Positions 1-11,261 of a stretch of DNA of 42,991 bases are shown piece after piece (within the stretch, counting starts at the first letter, position 1; every line of letters begins with the position of its first letter). The position numbers were made by a program, and so were the translations under genes. Below the pieces are notes generated by a model that saw only the letters and a program-made list of their open reading frames with translations, was not told the origin of the DNA and made no database searches. The DNA is from Ectothiorhodospiraceae bacterium. Lineage in GTDB: Bacteria; Pseudomonadota; Gammaproteobacteria; XJ16; Halofilaceae. The stretch covers positions 1 to 42,991 of the forward strand of contig SLKC01000077.1 of the NCBI GenBank assembly GCA_007134775.1. The letters are read 5' to 3'.

Positions 1-1263
1 AGCCGCCGAGACCACGCCGAGCGCCTGTTCGGGTTCGCCCGCATTGCGCTCGATCTCCGCCTGGGTACGAACCAGTGCCCGTTGGGCCTCATCGCTGTCG
101 TAGGCATGTCGCAGGCGCTCGAAATGGAGCCGCGCCTCGTCGCTGCGACCGACGTCGGCCAGGCAGACCGCGAACCGCTGCTGCGCCTCGAAACCGTGCT
201 GGCGGCCGCTGACGCGGATGTAATGCGACATCGCCTCGTCACAATCCCCCTGCCGTTCGGCGATGCGCCCAAGGTAGTACCGGGCTTCGTCACCGCGACC
301 GTTCATCGCCAGTTGGCGCTGGAAATAGATCCGGGCGTCGTCGAGCACCCCGATGTGCAGCGCCGTCCGCGCCAGTTCATTGACCAACTGGCGATCGTCA
401 CCGAAGGCCTCAAAAACCTCTTGCATCACGCCGATCGCACGCTCGTGCGCGCGTTCGGCCACCAGCAGCCGCACCTCGCCCAGGGCCAGGTCACGGTCGT
501 CGGGTAGGCGCTCGCGGGCCTCCGCCAGCCCCTCGAGCGCGGCCTCACCGTCGCCGCCATCGGCAAGCACTTCGGCACGCAGCAGGTGCGCGCGGCTGTA
601 GTCGGGATCGAGGGCGAGCGCTTCGGCCACGGCATCAAGGGCGCCGTCCGCGTCGCCGGCCTCGGCCGCTTGATGGGCGATTGCGTAGTGCAGGACTGGG
701 CTCTCGGGATGGGATTCGAGTAGACGCTGGAGCGCGGCGCGGGCCGTCTCCGGCTGTTCGACACGGCTGGTCAGCGCGGCGACCTCGCGCAGCCCCAGTT
801 CCCTGTCCTCGCTGACCGCGATGAGCACGTGCATGTGCTCGGCCGCGGCCTGCTCATCCCCGCGTTCGAGATGGACACGGGCAATCATCGCCCGGGCCGA
901 GCGACTGCGCGGCTGCAGGGCCACCCAGCGCTCGGCGGCCTCACGCGCCTCGTCGTTGCGGCCGAGGTAGCGAGCGGTCCGCGCGGCCCGTTCGGCAACG
1001 CGCGGATCCCGGCTCTCGCGCGCGACGGCCAACAACTGCTCGAGCGCGGTGTCGAGATCGCCGCGCCCCCCCGCGAGTTCCGCGACCAGCAGGCCGTAGA
1101 GGCTGTCCGCGGTGAAACTGCGCTTGACCGTCGGGCGCTCGACGGCCTCGTCCGGCAGGGCGGTCGGCTCATCGGCGGGGTCAGGCTCGATGGCCGCACA
1201 CCCCCCGAGCAGGAGGGCGAGCAACAGTGGCAGGGCGAGGCGGGCGGGCCGGGATTGCACCAT
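1..1263 (-). CDS. TPR-repeat lipoprotein, partial (C-terminus outside window)
   Basis: An open frame runs from an ATG at 1263 (complement) to the window edge, so at least 421 codons are present and the 3' end is missing. The N-terminus is a lipoprotein signal: Arg5 and Arg8, a Leu/Ala-rich core and the lipobox LLGGC with Cys22 as the lipidated residue. The rest is Ala/Glu/Arg/Leu-rich helical sequence with repeats of about 34 residues ending in patterns such as YLGRNDEAREAAERWVALQP, typical of tetratricopeptide repeats. TPR lipoproteins usually act as periplasmic scaffolds; the partner is unknown here. The gene diverges from hemA, and the two starts are about 110 bp apart. A GTG at 1260 is an alternative start. 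The identification as a TPR lipoprotein is firm, the specific role is not. Confidence 0.85.
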   Translation of the reverse strand, partial: MVQSRPARLALPLLLALLLGGCAAIEPDPADEPTALPDEAVERPTVKRSFTADSLYGLLVAELAGGRGDLDTALEQLLAVARESRDPRVAERAARTARYLGRNDEAREAAERWVALQPRSRSARAMIARVHLERGDEQAAAEHMHVLIAVSEDRELGLREVAALTSRVEQPETARAALQRLLESHPESPVLHYAIAHQAAEAGDADGALDAVAEALALDPDYSRAHLLRAEVLADGGDGEAALEGLAEARERLPDDRDLALGEVRLLVAERAHERAIGVMQEVFEAFGDDRQLVNELARTALHIGVLDDARIYFQRQLAMNGRGDEARYYLGRIAERQGDCDEAMSHYIRVSGRQHGFEAQQRFAVCLADVGRSDEARLHFERLRHAYDSDEAQRALVRTQAEIERNAGEPEQALGVVSAA

Positions 1264-1310
1264 AATCGGATTCCGTGCCCCGGTGAGAATGCGGGGCGAT
1301 TGCTACCTGC

Positions 1311-1339
1311 TTGTCACGGCATGGGTAGTAACAGACAAT
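1311..1339 (+). promoter_or_regulatory. sigma70-type promoter candidate for hemA
   Basis: TTGTCA at 1311-1316 (5 of 6 matches to the -35 consensus) and GACAAT at 1334-1339 (4 of 6) are separated by 17 bp. They lie about 36 bp upstream of the hemA ATG, in the gap shared with the divergent lipoprotein gene. This is a motif match only. Confidence 0.5.
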
Positions 1340-1375
1340 TGCGCGTTTGCGAATGCTCCCCGCGCATCCCAATTT

Positions 1376-2644
1376 ATGTCGCTGTACTCCCTTGGCCTGA
1401 ACCATACGACCGCGCCGGTCCACGTGCGCGAGCGCGTCGTATTCGAAGCAGCCAGCCTGGGGACGGCGCTGGCCGAACTCGGGCAGATGCCCGGTGTCCA
1501 CGAAGCGGCCATCGTCTCGACCTGCAATCGTACAGAAATCTACTGTGCGGTGGACAGTCCCACGGAACGCCACTCGCAGATCGTCGCCTGGTTCCATCGC
1601 TGGCATGGCGATACACCGGAGCAGGTCGAGGCCTGTCTCTACCACTACGCGCACGATGCAGCGGTACGCCATCTCATGCGGGTCGCCTGCGGCCTCGATT
1701 CGCTGGTCCTGGGTGAGCCCCAGATCACGGGGCAGCTGAAGTCGGCCTGGCGGGCGGCTACGGATGCGGGAATGCTCGGGGTCGAGCTCGGTCGGCTCTT
1801 CCAGCACGCCTTCGCCGTGAGCAAGGCAGTGCGCACCGATACCGGCATCGGGACCAGCCCCGTCTCCGTCGCCTTCGCCGCAGTCACGCTCGCCCGGCAG
1901 ATCTTCGGTGACCTGGGCCCGCGCAAGGCGCTGATGATCGGCGCGGGCGAGACCGTGGAACTCGCGGCCCGCCATCTGCGCGGCGCCGGCCTGGAACAGC
2001 TCATCGTGGCCAATCGCGATGCCCATCGCGCCGCGCGCCTGGCGGGACAGCACGACGGCGAGGGCATCGCCCTGAGCAGCCTTCCGGAACGGCTCCACGA
2101 GGCCGACATCGTCGTGTCGTCGACCGCGAGCAGTCTGCCCATCCTGGGCAAGGGGGCCGTGGAACAGGCATTGCGCCGTCGGCGCTATCAGCCGATGTTC
2201 ATGGTCGATATCGCCGTACCCCGTGATATCGAGCCCGAGATCGGCCGACTCGACGAGATCTTCCTCTATACGGTGGATGATCTCCACAATGTGATCGAGG
2301 AAGGCATGGCGGCTCGTCGCGAGGCAGCCGCAGAGGCCGAGTCGATCATCGAGCGCGAAGTCGCCACCTACACAGCCTGGCAGCGCTCCCTGGACGCCGT
2401 CGACGCGATCCGCAACTACCGCAGCCGGGCCGAGGCGTTGAGCGCGCAGACGCTCGCCGAGGCGCGTCGCGAACTCGAGCGCAGCGGCGACCCCGATGCC
2501 GCCCTTGCGTTCCTCGCCCGCCGCCTGACCCGCCGCCTGACCCACAAGCCCACCGTCGCGCTGCGCCGGGCGGGGCGCGAGGGGCGCCAGACATTCCTCG
2601 CCGACGCCCGCGAACTCCTTGATCTGGACGAGAGCGATCCATGA
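1376..2644 (+). CDS. hemA: glutamyl-tRNA reductase
   Basis: HemA reduces glutamyl-tRNA(Glu) to glutamate-1-semialdehyde with NADPH, the first committed step of C5-pathway tetrapyrrole synthesis. The 422-aa protein begins [19 protein letters not shown], the classical N-terminus. The nucleophilic cysteine is Cys50 in [17 protein letters not shown] follows, then the NADPH-binding [13 protein letters not shown] segment, and a C-terminal helical dimerisation region ending in an [12 protein letters not shown]-type motif. The frame is open upstream of 1376, but the ATG at 1376 matches the family start. The stop overlaps the prfA start by 4 bp (ATGA), which implies translational coupling. The order hemA-prfA-prmC is common in gammaproteobacteria. 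Confidence 0.97.
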   Translation: MSLYSLGLNHTTAPVHVRERVVFEAASLGTALAELGQMPGVHEAAIVSTCNRTEIYCAVDSPTERHSQIVAWFHRWHGDTPEQVEACLYHYAHDAAVRHLMRVACGLDSLVLGEPQITGQLKSAWRAATDAGMLGVELGRLFQHAFAVSKAVRTDTGIGTSPVSVAFAAVTLARQIFGDLGPRKALMIGAGETVELAARHLRGAGLEQLIVANRDAHRAARLAGQHDGEGIALSSLPERLHEADIVVSSTASSLPILGKGAVEQALRRRRYQPMFMVDIAVPRDIEPEIGRLDEIFLYTVDDLHNVIEEGMAARREAAAEAESIIEREVATYTAWQRSLDAVDAIRNYRSRAEALSAQTLAEARRELERSGDPDAALAFLARRLTRRLTHKPTVALRRAGREGRQTFLADARELLDLDESDP

Positions 2645-3729
2645 GAGATTCGATCCGCCGCGAGCTGGAACGCGTCGTCGAGCGCCACGCCGAGGTGGAG
2701 CGGCTGCTCGCGGATCCCGAGACCATTCAGGACCAGGCGCGCTTCCGCGAGCTGTCGCAGGAGTACGCGCACCATGAACGCCTGGTCGAGCGCTTTGGGA
2801 CCTGGCGCGAACACCAGAAGGCGCTCGCCGAGGCGCACACCATGCTCGAGGATCGCGATCCCGAGCTCCATGCCCTCGCCGAAGACGAGATCGCGCGCCT
2901 GAGCGCGGAGCTGGAGACCATCGAGGCCGACCTGCAGCGCCTGCTCGTACCCGAGGACCCCCGCGACGACGCCGACATCTACCTGGAGATCCGCGCCGGC
3001 ACGGGAGGCGACGAGGCAGCGCTGTTCGCCGGCGATCTCCTGCGCATGTACCTGCGCTACGCGGAGCAGCAGGGCTGGAACGCGGAGATCCTCACCGAGC
3101 ATCCGGGAGAACAGGGCGGTTATCGCGAGGTCGTGGTGCGCTTCAGCGGCCGCGGCGTCTTCGCCCGGTTGAAGTTCGAATCGGGCACGCACCGCGTGCA
3201 GCGGGTGCCGGCGACCGAATCCCAGGGGCGGATCCATACATCTGCGGCGACCGTCGCGGTGCTGCCGGTGCCTGATGCGGTCGAAGCCATCGAGGTCAAT
3301 CCGGCCGATCTGCGCGTCGACACCTTCCGCTCCGCGGGGGCGGGGGGCCAGCACGTCAACACGACCGATTCGGCGGTGCGCATCACCCACCTGCCCTCGG
3401 GCATCGTTGTCGAGTGCCAGGACGAGCGCTCCCAGCACAAGAACCGGGCCAAGGCGATGGCCTTCCTCGAGGCGCGCCTGACCGCGGCACGCCAAGCGGA
3501 ACAGGACGCGGAGCAGGACGAGGCACGGCGACTGCAGGTCGGCTCCGGCGATCGCTCCGAGCGCATTCGGACCTACAATTTTCCCCAGGGGCGCCTGACC
3601 GACCACCGGATCAATCTCACGCTCTACCGCCTCGAGGAGATCGTGGCCGGCCAGCTCGACCCGGTGATCGACCCACTGATCGCTGAGCACCAGGCGCGCG
3701 AACTGGCGCGGGTGACGGACGAGCCATGA
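2641..3729 (+). CDS. prfA: peptide chain release factor 1
   Basis: RF1 recognises UAA and UAG stop codons in the ribosomal A site and triggers hydrolysis of peptidyl-tRNA. The 362-aa length is normal for the family. The N-terminal coiled domain is followed by the codon-recognition tripeptide PAT (residues 190-192, PxT type, which marks RF1 rather than RF2). The catalytic GGQ is at residues 235-237 within [18 protein letters not shown]. It overlaps hemA upstream and prmC downstream by 4 bp each. The next gene encodes the methyltransferase that modifies the GGQ glutamine. Confidence 0.98.
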   Translation: MRDSIRRELERVVERHAEVERLLADPETIQDQARFRELSQEYAHHERLVERFGTWREHQKALAEAHTMLEDRDPELHALAEDEIARLSAELETIEADLQRLLVPEDPRDDADIYLEIRAGTGGDEAALFAGDLLRMYLRYAEQQGWNAEILTEHPGEQGGYREVVVRFSGRGVFARLKFESGTHRVQRVPATESQGRIHTSAATVAVLPVPDAVEAIEVNPADLRVDTFRSAGAGGQHVNTTDSAVRITHLPSGIVVECQDERSQHKNRAKAMAFLEARLTAARQAEQDAEQDEARRLQVGSGDRSERIRTYNFPQGRLTDHRINLTLYRLEEIVAGQLDPVIDPLIAEHQARELARVTDEP

Positions 3730-4613
3730 CCACCATCGCGGAGACCCTCGCTGCGGCGCGTGAACGCCTGGTCGATTCGCCATCGGCCGCGGCCGATGCC
3801 GAGATCCTGCTCGCGCATGTCCTCGGGCGCGAGCGTACCTGGCTGCGGGCCTGGCCCGAACGGGCGATCGACGCGGGACGCGGCGCCCGCTTCGACGAGT
3901 TAATCGCACGGCGCGCGGGCGGCGAGCCGGTGGCCTACTTGGTCGGCCACCGTGCCTTCCACGACATCGACGTGATGGTCACGCCCGCGGTGCTGATCCC
4001 GCGCCCCGAGACCGAGCTGCTGGTCGAGACCGCACTGGGCGCCCTGCGCGGCCGGGATCCGGAGACACGCGTACTCGATCTCGGCACGGGCAGCGGCTGT
4101 GTCGCACTCGCCATTGCCCGCGCCTGTCCCGACGCCCGGGTGTCCGCCATCGAACGCTCACCCGAGGCGCTCGCGATCGCGCGCGCGAATGCCGAGCGCC
4201 TGGGCCTGGAGCGCGTCGAGATCATCTCGGGCGACTGGCTGCAGGGCCTCGGCGGCCGCCACTTCGACATCATCGTGGCCAACCCGCCCTATGTCGCGGC
4301 GCACGACCCACACCTGCAGCGCGGCGATCTGCGCTTCGAGCCGCGGGCCGCGCTGGTCGGCGGTGGCGACGGCCTCGACGCCCTGCGCGAGATCGCAACC
4401 GGTGTGCTCCCGCATCTCGCACCCGAGGGCGTCGTCGCCGTCGAACACGGCCACGACCAGGGCGCAAGGGTGCGCGAGCTGTTCACGACGGAGGGGCTCG
4501 CGGATGTGGAGACGCTGACCGACTTCGCCGGCCACCCCCGCGTCACCCGCGGGCGTGCACCCGCGCAACGGCCCGCGGGCTGGCCCGGATCCGGCGCACG
4601 CGCCTGGCGTTGA
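3726..4613 (+). CDS. prmC: peptide chain release factor N5-glutamine methyltransferase
   Basis: PrmC (HemK) uses S-adenosylmethionine to methylate the glutamine of the GGQ motif in release factors, raising termination efficiency. The 295-aa protein has an N-terminal helical substrate-binding domain with the [20 protein letters not shown] linker. The SAM-binding DLGTGSG is at residues 118-124 and the catalytic NPPY at 186-189. Its ATG overlaps the prfA stop by 4 bp. The C-terminal tail (about residue 280 on) is Pro/Gly/Arg-rich and probably disordered. It converges with the minus-strand gene at 4638, and GCCCCGCGGGGC at 4621-4632 may form a short hairpin between them. Confidence 0.96.
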   Translation: MTTIAETLAAARERLVDSPSAAADAEILLAHVLGRERTWLRAWPERAIDAGRGARFDELIARRAGGEPVAYLVGHRAFHDIDVMVTPAVLIPRPETELLVETALGALRGRDPETRVLDLGTGSGCVALAIARACPDARVSAIERSPEALAIARANAERLGLERVEIISGDWLQGLGGRHFDIIVANPPYVAAHDPHLQRGDLRFEPRAALVGGGDGLDALREIATGVLPHLAPEGVVAVEHGHDQGARVRELFTTEGLADVETLTDFAGHPRVTRGRAPAQRPAGWPGSGARAWR

Positions 4614-4637
4614 GTGCGCTGCCCCGCGGGGCCGGGC

Positions 4638-5087
4638 TCAGCTGTTGCGGATCACCAGGCGCTCCAGGCCGTTCTCAAGGAACTCGTTGGCGTACTTCTC
4701 CTCGAGCGGTACGGCGTAGCGGTCGTACTCCTCAGGGGACATGCGCTCGACCTCGGCCTTGCCCGGCATGTTGACGACGTCGCGCTCGGCGAGCCGCACG
4801 ATCAGCTCCTCCCAGAAGGTCGCATCATCGTACTCGTCGAGCACCTGCCAGGCCGTGGTCGACTTCTCCAGCTTCGCGCTCGGCCGGTACTGGTTGTACT
4901 CGGGGTCGACCTCGACGAGATCATCCATCCCGAACTGCGGCGCCAGCGAGAAGAGCTTCTGGGTGAGCATGCGGTAGGATTCCGCCTCGGGCGCATCGCC
5001 CGCGCGGTTGCTGTGGATCACCCAGTCCGCGACCAGGAGGAGATCCAGCAGCAGCCGGTACTCCTGTTGGGTCATGTTGATGCTCAT
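4638..5087 (-). CDS. conserved-looking hypothetical protein, 149 aa
   Basis: I do not recognise this family. The protein is soluble, acidic and probably helical, with no signal peptide or membrane segment. Conspicuous stretches are YRLLLDLLLVADWVIHSNR near the N-terminus, AERDVVNMPGKAEVERMSPE in the middle and LEEKYANEFLENGLERLVI at the end, with many Tyr, Trp and Glu residues. Codon use matches the neighbours, and GAGGTC sits a few bases before the ATG at 5087, so it looks like a real gene. An internal ATG (MTQQEYR, residue 5) is an alternative start. It lies about 80 bp downstream of the gatB stop on the same strand and may be read from the gat transcript. Confidence 0.8.
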   Translation of the reverse strand: MSINMTQQEYRLLLDLLLVADWVIHSNRAGDAPEAESYRMLTQKLFSLAPQFGMDDLVEVDPEYNQYRPSAKLEKSTTAWQVLDEYDDATFWEELIVRLAERDVVNMPGKAEVERMSPEEYDRYAVPLEEKYANEFLENGLERLVIRNS

Positions 5088-5165
5088 CGGGGAGACCTCG
5101 CCACGCGGGCGCCCAAGCGCTCATTGAACCGCCGTCGCTGTTGCCGATCGATCGGGGCCGAGGCG

Positions 5166-6602
5166 TCAGCCATCGAGGCGGTCGCGCAGGAGCTGATTCA
5201 CCTGGTCGGGATTGGCCTTACCGCGCGAGGCCTTCATGACCTGGCCGACGAACCAGCCAAGGACCTTGGTCTTGCCGTTACGGTACTGCTCGACCTGTCC
5301 CGGGTTGTTCGCCAGCACCTCGTCGATCATCGCCTCGATGGCGCTGGTGTCGGTGATCTGCTTGAGCCCGCGCGCCTCGATGATGGCGTCGGCGCTGCCC
5401 TCGCCGGCCACCATCGCCGCGAAGACCTCCTTGGCGATCTTGCCTGAGATGGTCTGGTCCTCGATGCGCCGGATCAGCCCCCCGAGATCCTCGGCCGCGA
5501 CGGGGCTCTCCGTGATATCCAGCCCACGTTCGTTGAGCACGCCGCCGAGTTCCGACATGACCCAATTCGCGGCGAGCTTCGCTTCACCGCCGGCCGCGGT
5601 CACCACGGCCTCATAGTAGTCGGCCAGTTCGCGTGCGGCGGTGAGGACGCCCGCGTCGTAGGCGGGCAGCCCATAGTCGCTGACAAAGCGCGCCTTCTTG
5701 TCATCGGGCAGCTCGGGCAGCCCGGCGCGCACGCGCTCGATGAAGGATGTGTCGACTTCGAGCGGCAGCAGATCCGGATCGGGGAAGTAGCGGTAGTCGT
5801 TCGCCTCCTCCTTGGTGCGCATCGAGCGGGTTTCGCCGCGATCGGGGTCGTAGAGGCGCGTCTCCTGCTCGACCGTGCCGCCATCCTCGATGATCTCGCG
5901 CTGGCGCTCGACCTCGAACTCGATCGCCTTCTCAAGGAAACGGAAGGAATTGACGTTCTTGATCTCGGCGCGCGTGCCGAAAGCGGCCTGGCCAGCCGGG
6001 CGCACCGAGACGTTGACATCGACGCGCAGCGAGCCCTCCTGCATGTTGCCGTCGCAGATACCGAGATAACGCACCACCGTGCGCAGCTTCTTCGCGTAGG
6101 CGACCGCCTCGCGCGGCGAGCGCATGTCGGGCTCCGAGACGATCTCGAGCAGCGGGGTGCCGGCGCGATTGAGATCAACGCCGGTCATGCCGTGAAAATC
6201 CTCGTGCAGCGACTTGCCCGCGTCCTCCTCGAGGTGCGCGCGGGTAATGCCCACGGTCTTCGTCGCCCCGTCGTCGAGTTCGATCACGAGCTGGCCCTGG
6301 CCGATCACGGGCAGTTCATATTGCGAGATCTGATAGCCCTTGGGCAGATCGGGATAGAAGTAATTCTTGCGGGCGAAGACCGATTGCCCAGCGATGTCCG
6401 CGTCGATGGCGAGGCCGAAACGCACGGCCATCTCGACGGCGCCCTGGTTGAGCACGGGCAGTACGCCCGGCATGCCGAGGTCGATCGGGCAGGCCTGGGT
6501 ATTCGGCTCGGAGCCGAAGGCCGTCGAGGCGCCCGAAAAGATCTTCGAATTCGTTGCGAGCTGGGCGTGGACCTCCAGCCCGATGACGGTTTCCCACTGC
6601 AT
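5166..6602 (-). CDS. gatB: Asp-tRNA(Asn)/Glu-tRNA(Gln) amidotransferase subunit B
   Basis: GatB binds misacylated Glu-tRNA(Gln) or Asp-tRNA(Asn) and activates the side chain for amidation with ammonia channelled from GatA. The frame is open further upstream, but [21 protein letters not shown] is the canonical N-terminus, so I place the start at 6602 (478 aa, normal). A GAGGGTGAGG stretch lies just upstream of that ATG as a ribosome binding site. The catalytic cradle region contains DVNVSVRP and the segment [12 protein letters not shown]; the C-terminal YqeY-like tail ends [16 protein letters not shown]. It follows gatA after about 100 bp on the same strand. Confidence 0.97.
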   Translation of the reverse strand: MQWETVIGLEVHAQLATNSKIFSGASTAFGSEPNTQACPIDLGMPGVLPVLNQGAVEMAVRFGLAIDADIAGQSVFARKNYFYPDLPKGYQISQYELPVIGQGQLVIELDDGATKTVGITRAHLEEDAGKSLHEDFHGMTGVDLNRAGTPLLEIVSEPDMRSPREAVAYAKKLRTVVRYLGICDGNMQEGSLRVDVNVSVRPAGQAAFGTRAEIKNVNSFRFLEKAIEFEVERQREIIEDGGTVEQETRLYDPDRGETRSMRTKEEANDYRYFPDPDLLPLEVDTSFIERVRAGLPELPDDKKARFVSDYGLPAYDAGVLTAARELADYYEAVVTAAGGEAKLAANWVMSELGGVLNERGLDITESPVAAEDLGGLIRRIEDQTISGKIAKEVFAAMVAGEGSADAIIEARGLKQITDTSAIEAMIDEVLANNPGQVEQYRNGKTKVLGWFVGQVMKASRGKANPDQVNQLLRDRLDG

Positions 6603-6701
6603 GCGAGTCCTCACCCTCTGTACGCCGATGCGCAACGCGTTCCCGGAATCAGCGGCGGCCACGACGCTGGCGTTGCGGCCACCCTCACGCCGAAGCGCCG
6701 G

Positions 6702-8159
6702 TCAGTCGATGCCCGGCGGTGCCTGGCGATGCCAGTCCGTCGCCTGTTGATAGCCGTGGGCCGCGGCAAGCAAGCGGCCCTCGGAGAAATGGTCGCCGAT
6801 GAGCTGAACCCCGACGGGGAGTCCATCCGCAAAGCCGGCCGGCATCGACAGCGCGGGCAGTCCGGCCAGATTGGCCGCAATCGTGTAGACATCCGACAGG
6901 TACATCGCGACCGGATCGTCGGCCCGCTCACCGAGCGGGAAGGCCGTGGTCGGCGACGTCGGCCCGAGGATCAGGTCGACATCACTGAAGGCCTTGCGGA
7001 AGTCGTCGCTGATGAGCTGGCGGATCTGCTGCGCCTTGAGATAGTAGGCGTCGTAGTAGCCCGCCGACAGCGCGTAGGTGCCCACCATGATGCGGCGCTT
7101 GACCTCGTCGCCGAAGCCCTCGGCGCGCGAGCGCTCGTAGAGATCGAGGACATCGCTGGGCTCAGCGCAGCGATGGCCGAAGCGTACCCCGTCGTAGCGC
7201 GACAGGTTCGACGACGCCTCGGCAGGTGCGACGACGTAGTAGGCCGGAATGGAGAGTTCCGTATGCGGCAGCGAGATATCGACGATCTCCGCGCCGAGTT
7301 CGGCGAGCTGCTGGGTAGCGGCGTCAACCGCTTCGCGGACCTCAGCGGCCATGCCGTCACCGAAATACTCCGCCGGCCGGCCGACGCGCATGCCCGCGAG
7401 TGGATAGCTGTCGAGCGCACCGGCGCAATCGTCAACATCACGCTCGATACTGGTGGAGTCGCGCGGATCGAAGCCGGCCATGCCGTCGAGCAGCAGGGCG
7501 CAATCCTCGGCCGTGCGCGCCATCGGTCCGCCCTGATCGAGGCTGGAGGCGAAGGCCACCATGCCGTAGCGCGATACCCGCCCGTAGGTCGGCTTCAGCC
7601 CGGTGATGCCGCACAGCGCCGCCGGCTGGCGGATCGAACCGCCCGTGTCCGTGCCCGTCGCGCCGGGGGCCAGTCGCGCGGCGACAGCCGCCGCGGAGCC
7701 CCCGGAGGAGCCGCCCGGGACCCGCGAGCGGTCCCAGGGATTCTCTACGGGGCCATACCAGCTGGTCTCGTTCGACGACCCCATGGCGAACTCGTCCATG
7801 TTGGTCTTGCCCAGCATGACACAGCCGGCGGCGCGCAGACGCTCGACCACGGTCGCGTCGTAGGGCGCGACGAAGCGGTCGAGCATGTGCGAGCCGCATG
7901 AGGTACGGACGTCGTTGGTGCAGAAGATGTCCTTGTGCGCGATGGGCACCCCGGTCAGCGGCCCGGCCTGGCCTGCCGCCCGTGCCCGATCGGCGGCCTC
8001 CGCCTCGGCGAGCGCCTGCTCGGCGGTAACGGTGATGAAGCTGTTGCCCGCGAGTTCGGGGCGTTCGATCCGTGCGAGCAACCCGCGCGTGAGCTCGACA
8101 CTGGAGACTTCGCCGGCGGCGAGCGCGCGGCTCATTTCGGCAATGGTTTGCTCATGCAT
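6702..8159 (-). CDS. gatA: Asp-tRNA(Asn)/Glu-tRNA(Gln) amidotransferase subunit A
   Basis: GatA is the amidase subunit that releases ammonia from glutamine or asparagine for the transamidation carried out by GatB. With the ATG at 8159 ([13 protein letters not shown]) the protein has 485 aa, the usual length. The amidase-signature Ser-cisSer-Lys triad is visible as Lys76 (AHKD), Ser151 ([11 protein letters not shown]) and Ser175 ([12 protein letters not shown]). Longer starts at residues equivalent to 8171 (MASRMHEQ) or 8210 are possible but add non-conserved sequence. It sits between gatC (63 bp upstream) and gatB. Confidence 0.97.
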   Translation of the reverse strand: MHEQTIAEMSRALAAGEVSSVELTRGLLARIERPELAGNSFITVTAEQALAEAEAADRARAAGQAGPLTGVPIAHKDIFCTNDVRTSCGSHMLDRFVAPYDATVVERLRAAGCVMLGKTNMDEFAMGSSNETSWYGPVENPWDRSRVPGGSSGGSAAAVAARLAPGATGTDTGGSIRQPAALCGITGLKPTYGRVSRYGMVAFASSLDQGGPMARTAEDCALLLDGMAGFDPRDSTSIERDVDDCAGALDSYPLAGMRVGRPAEYFGDGMAAEVREAVDAATQQLAELGAEIVDISLPHTELSIPAYYVVAPAEASSNLSRYDGVRFGHRCAEPSDVLDLYERSRAEGFGDEVKRRIMVGTYALSAGYYDAYYLKAQQIRQLISDDFRKAFSDVDLILGPTSPTTAFPLGERADDPVAMYLSDVYTIAANLAGLPALSMPAGFADGLPVGVQLIGDHFSEGRLLAAAHGYQQATDWHRQAPPGID

Positions 8160-8222
8160 GCGTGATGCCATCCGTGATCGTGGAACCTGCGCGCGCCGCG
8201 CCCTGGCCAACGGCGCGACTGC

Positions 8223-9723
<1,501 letters not shown>

Positions 9724-9768
9724 TTCCGCGCTGCGGGCCGCGGACCGGCCCTCGCCGGGAGCGCGCTG

Positions 9769-10779
9769 ATGCAGCCGCTGTTCCAAAACGCGGGCGCGAC
9801 CACCCTGCGCTTCCTCCTGCTGGCGGCGCTGTCCATCGCACTCATGGTGGCGGACCACCGTGACCAGTACGTCGAGGCCGTGCGCAGTGCGCTCTTCGCG
9901 GCCATCGCGCCATTGCAGTATGCCGCCGACCTGCCTGTACGCGGCGGCGAATGGGTGGCCGACCAGGTCACGACGCACCAGGCACTGCAGCAGCGTGTCA
10001 CCGAACTCGAACGCGAGAACCTGCGGCTCAGTGCGCGCCAGCAGCAATTCGAGACACTGCGCGCCGAGAATGACCGCTTGCGAAATCTGCTCGATGCAGC
10101 ATCGAAGCGGGACGAGCGGGTGCTGGTCGCCGAGTTGCTGGCGGTCGATCTCGACCCCTTTCGCCAGCAGGCCATAGTCAACCAGGGTAGCCGTGCCGGC
10201 GTCTATGCCGGCCAGCCCGTGATCGACGCCGACGGGGTCATGGGGCAGGTCGTCCATGCCGGCCCCTTCACGGCAACCGTGCTGCTGATATCCGATCCGG
10301 ATCACGCACTGCCCGTACAGCTCAACCGCACCGGTCTGCGGACCGTCGCTTCCGGGCTGGGAGAGGCGGACCGTATTTCCCTGCTTTACATCCCGAACAG
10401 CGCCGATGTCGAAGAGGGGGATCTGGTCGTCACCTCCGGACTGGGCGGCCGATTCCCCGCGAACTATCCCGTCGCCCGCGTCGCGGCATTCAATCCGCGC
10501 CCCGGGGAGGCCTTTGCCGAAGTCATTGCGCAGCCACTGGCCAACCTGGACCGTTCGCGCGAGGTCCTGCTCGTCTGGCCCGATGAGGACGAGGAAGCCG
10601 CACGCCGAGCGTTGGGCGACGAGGCTGGAATCGAACTCGAGGGTGCCCCCACGACGGACGTCCCCGGCGCAGCGCCGGATGCGTCCCCCGGCACGACCGC
10701 GCCTGCCCCGGCCGAGGACCCGGCCACGGCGATCCCAGACGACGAAGCCCCCCCGGCGGCCGAGGAGTTCGAGCCGTGA
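9769..10779 (+). CDS. mreC: rod shape-determining protein MreC
   Basis: MreC is a bitopic inner-membrane protein whose periplasmic part links MreB and the elongation enzymes. The 336-aa sequence has a membrane segment at about residues 11-28. A coiled coil (about 66-115, with TELERENLRLSARQQQFETL) and the two-barrel MreC core follow, with motifs like NQGSRAGVYAGQPVIDADGV and VVTSGLGGRFPANYPVARV. The last 60 or so residues form a Pro/Ala/Asp/Glu-rich tail that lies beyond the core and is probably disordered. The stop overlaps the GTG start of mreD by 4 bp. Confidence 0.96.
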   Translation: MQPLFQNAGATTLRFLLLAALSIALMVADHRDQYVEAVRSALFAAIAPLQYAADLPVRGGEWVADQVTTHQALQQRVTELERENLRLSARQQQFETLRAENDRLRNLLDAASKRDERVLVAELLAVDLDPFRQQAIVNQGSRAGVYAGQPVIDADGVMGQVVHAGPFTATVLLISDPDHALPVQLNRTGLRTVASGLGEADRISLLYIPNSADVEEGDLVVTSGLGGRFPANYPVARVAAFNPRPGEAFAEVIAQPLANLDRSREVLLVWPDEDEEAARRALGDEAGIELEGAPTTDVPGAAPDASPGTTAPAPAEDPATAIPDDEAPPAAEEFEP

Positions 10780-11252
10780 GTCGCTGGCTGCTGCCGCCGC
10801 TGACACTGCTTGCCGGCCTGCTGCTGGTGATGTTGCCGCTACCGAGCGCTGCCGAGCCCTTCCGCCCGGACTGGGTAGCGATGGTCGCACTCTACTGGGC
10901 ATTTGCCCTGCCGCAGCGATTCGGCCTGGTGCTCGCCTGGATGGCAGGCCTGCTACTCGATGTCAGCCAGGGCACGCTGATGGGGCAGCACGCACTCGGC
11001 CTGGCCCTGATCACCGCCATCGCGCTGCACATGCATCAGCGGGTTCGGCTCGCCCCCATTGTCCAGCAGGCGCTATTCGTGATGTCGCTGCTACTGATCA
11101 AACAGGCCCTGGTACTCTGGATCAGCGGCATGATTGCACGCGCCCCCGAGGATTTGTGGCTCTATTTCGCCTCCCCGCTGGTGGCGGTGATCTTCTGGCC
11201 GCTCGTCTTCGTCATCCTGCGCGACCTGCGAAGGCGCTATAACGTCTCCTGA
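10776..11252 (+). CDS. mreD: rod shape-determining protein MreD
   Basis: MreD is the small polytopic inner-membrane partner of MreC in the elongasome. The 158-aa protein is almost entirely hydrophobic with about five predicted membrane segments. It contains the family-typical stretch PDWVAMVALYWAFALPQRFG and LAWMAGLLLDVSQGTLMGQH. Translation starts at GTG (10776), inside the mreC stop region (GTGA overlap). A dehydrogenase gene follows 9 bp after the stop; mrdA/mrdB, often found here, are absent. Confidence 0.95.
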   Translation: MSRWLLPPLTLLAGLLLVMLPLPSAAEPFRPDWVAMVALYWAFALPQRFGLVLAWMAGLLLDVSQGTLMGQHALGLALITAIALHMHQRVRLAPIVQQALFVMSLLLIKQALVLWISGMIARAPEDLWLYFASPLVAVIFWPLVFVILRDLRRRYNVS

Positions 11253-11261
11253 GGGCTGGCC

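Noticed and set aside
1181-2545. 454-codon minus-strand frame opposite hemA
   Set aside because: Antisense to a complete hemA; composition is Arg/Gly/Asp-rich without recognisable domains.
2416-3909. 497-codon minus-strand frame opposite prfA
   Set aside because: Antisense to prfA with its GGQ and PAT motifs intact; no domain visible.
6192-7901. 569-codon plus-strand frame across gatB and gatA
   Set aside because: It runs antisense to two clearly real genes with complete motifs; it is a GC-rich shadow frame.
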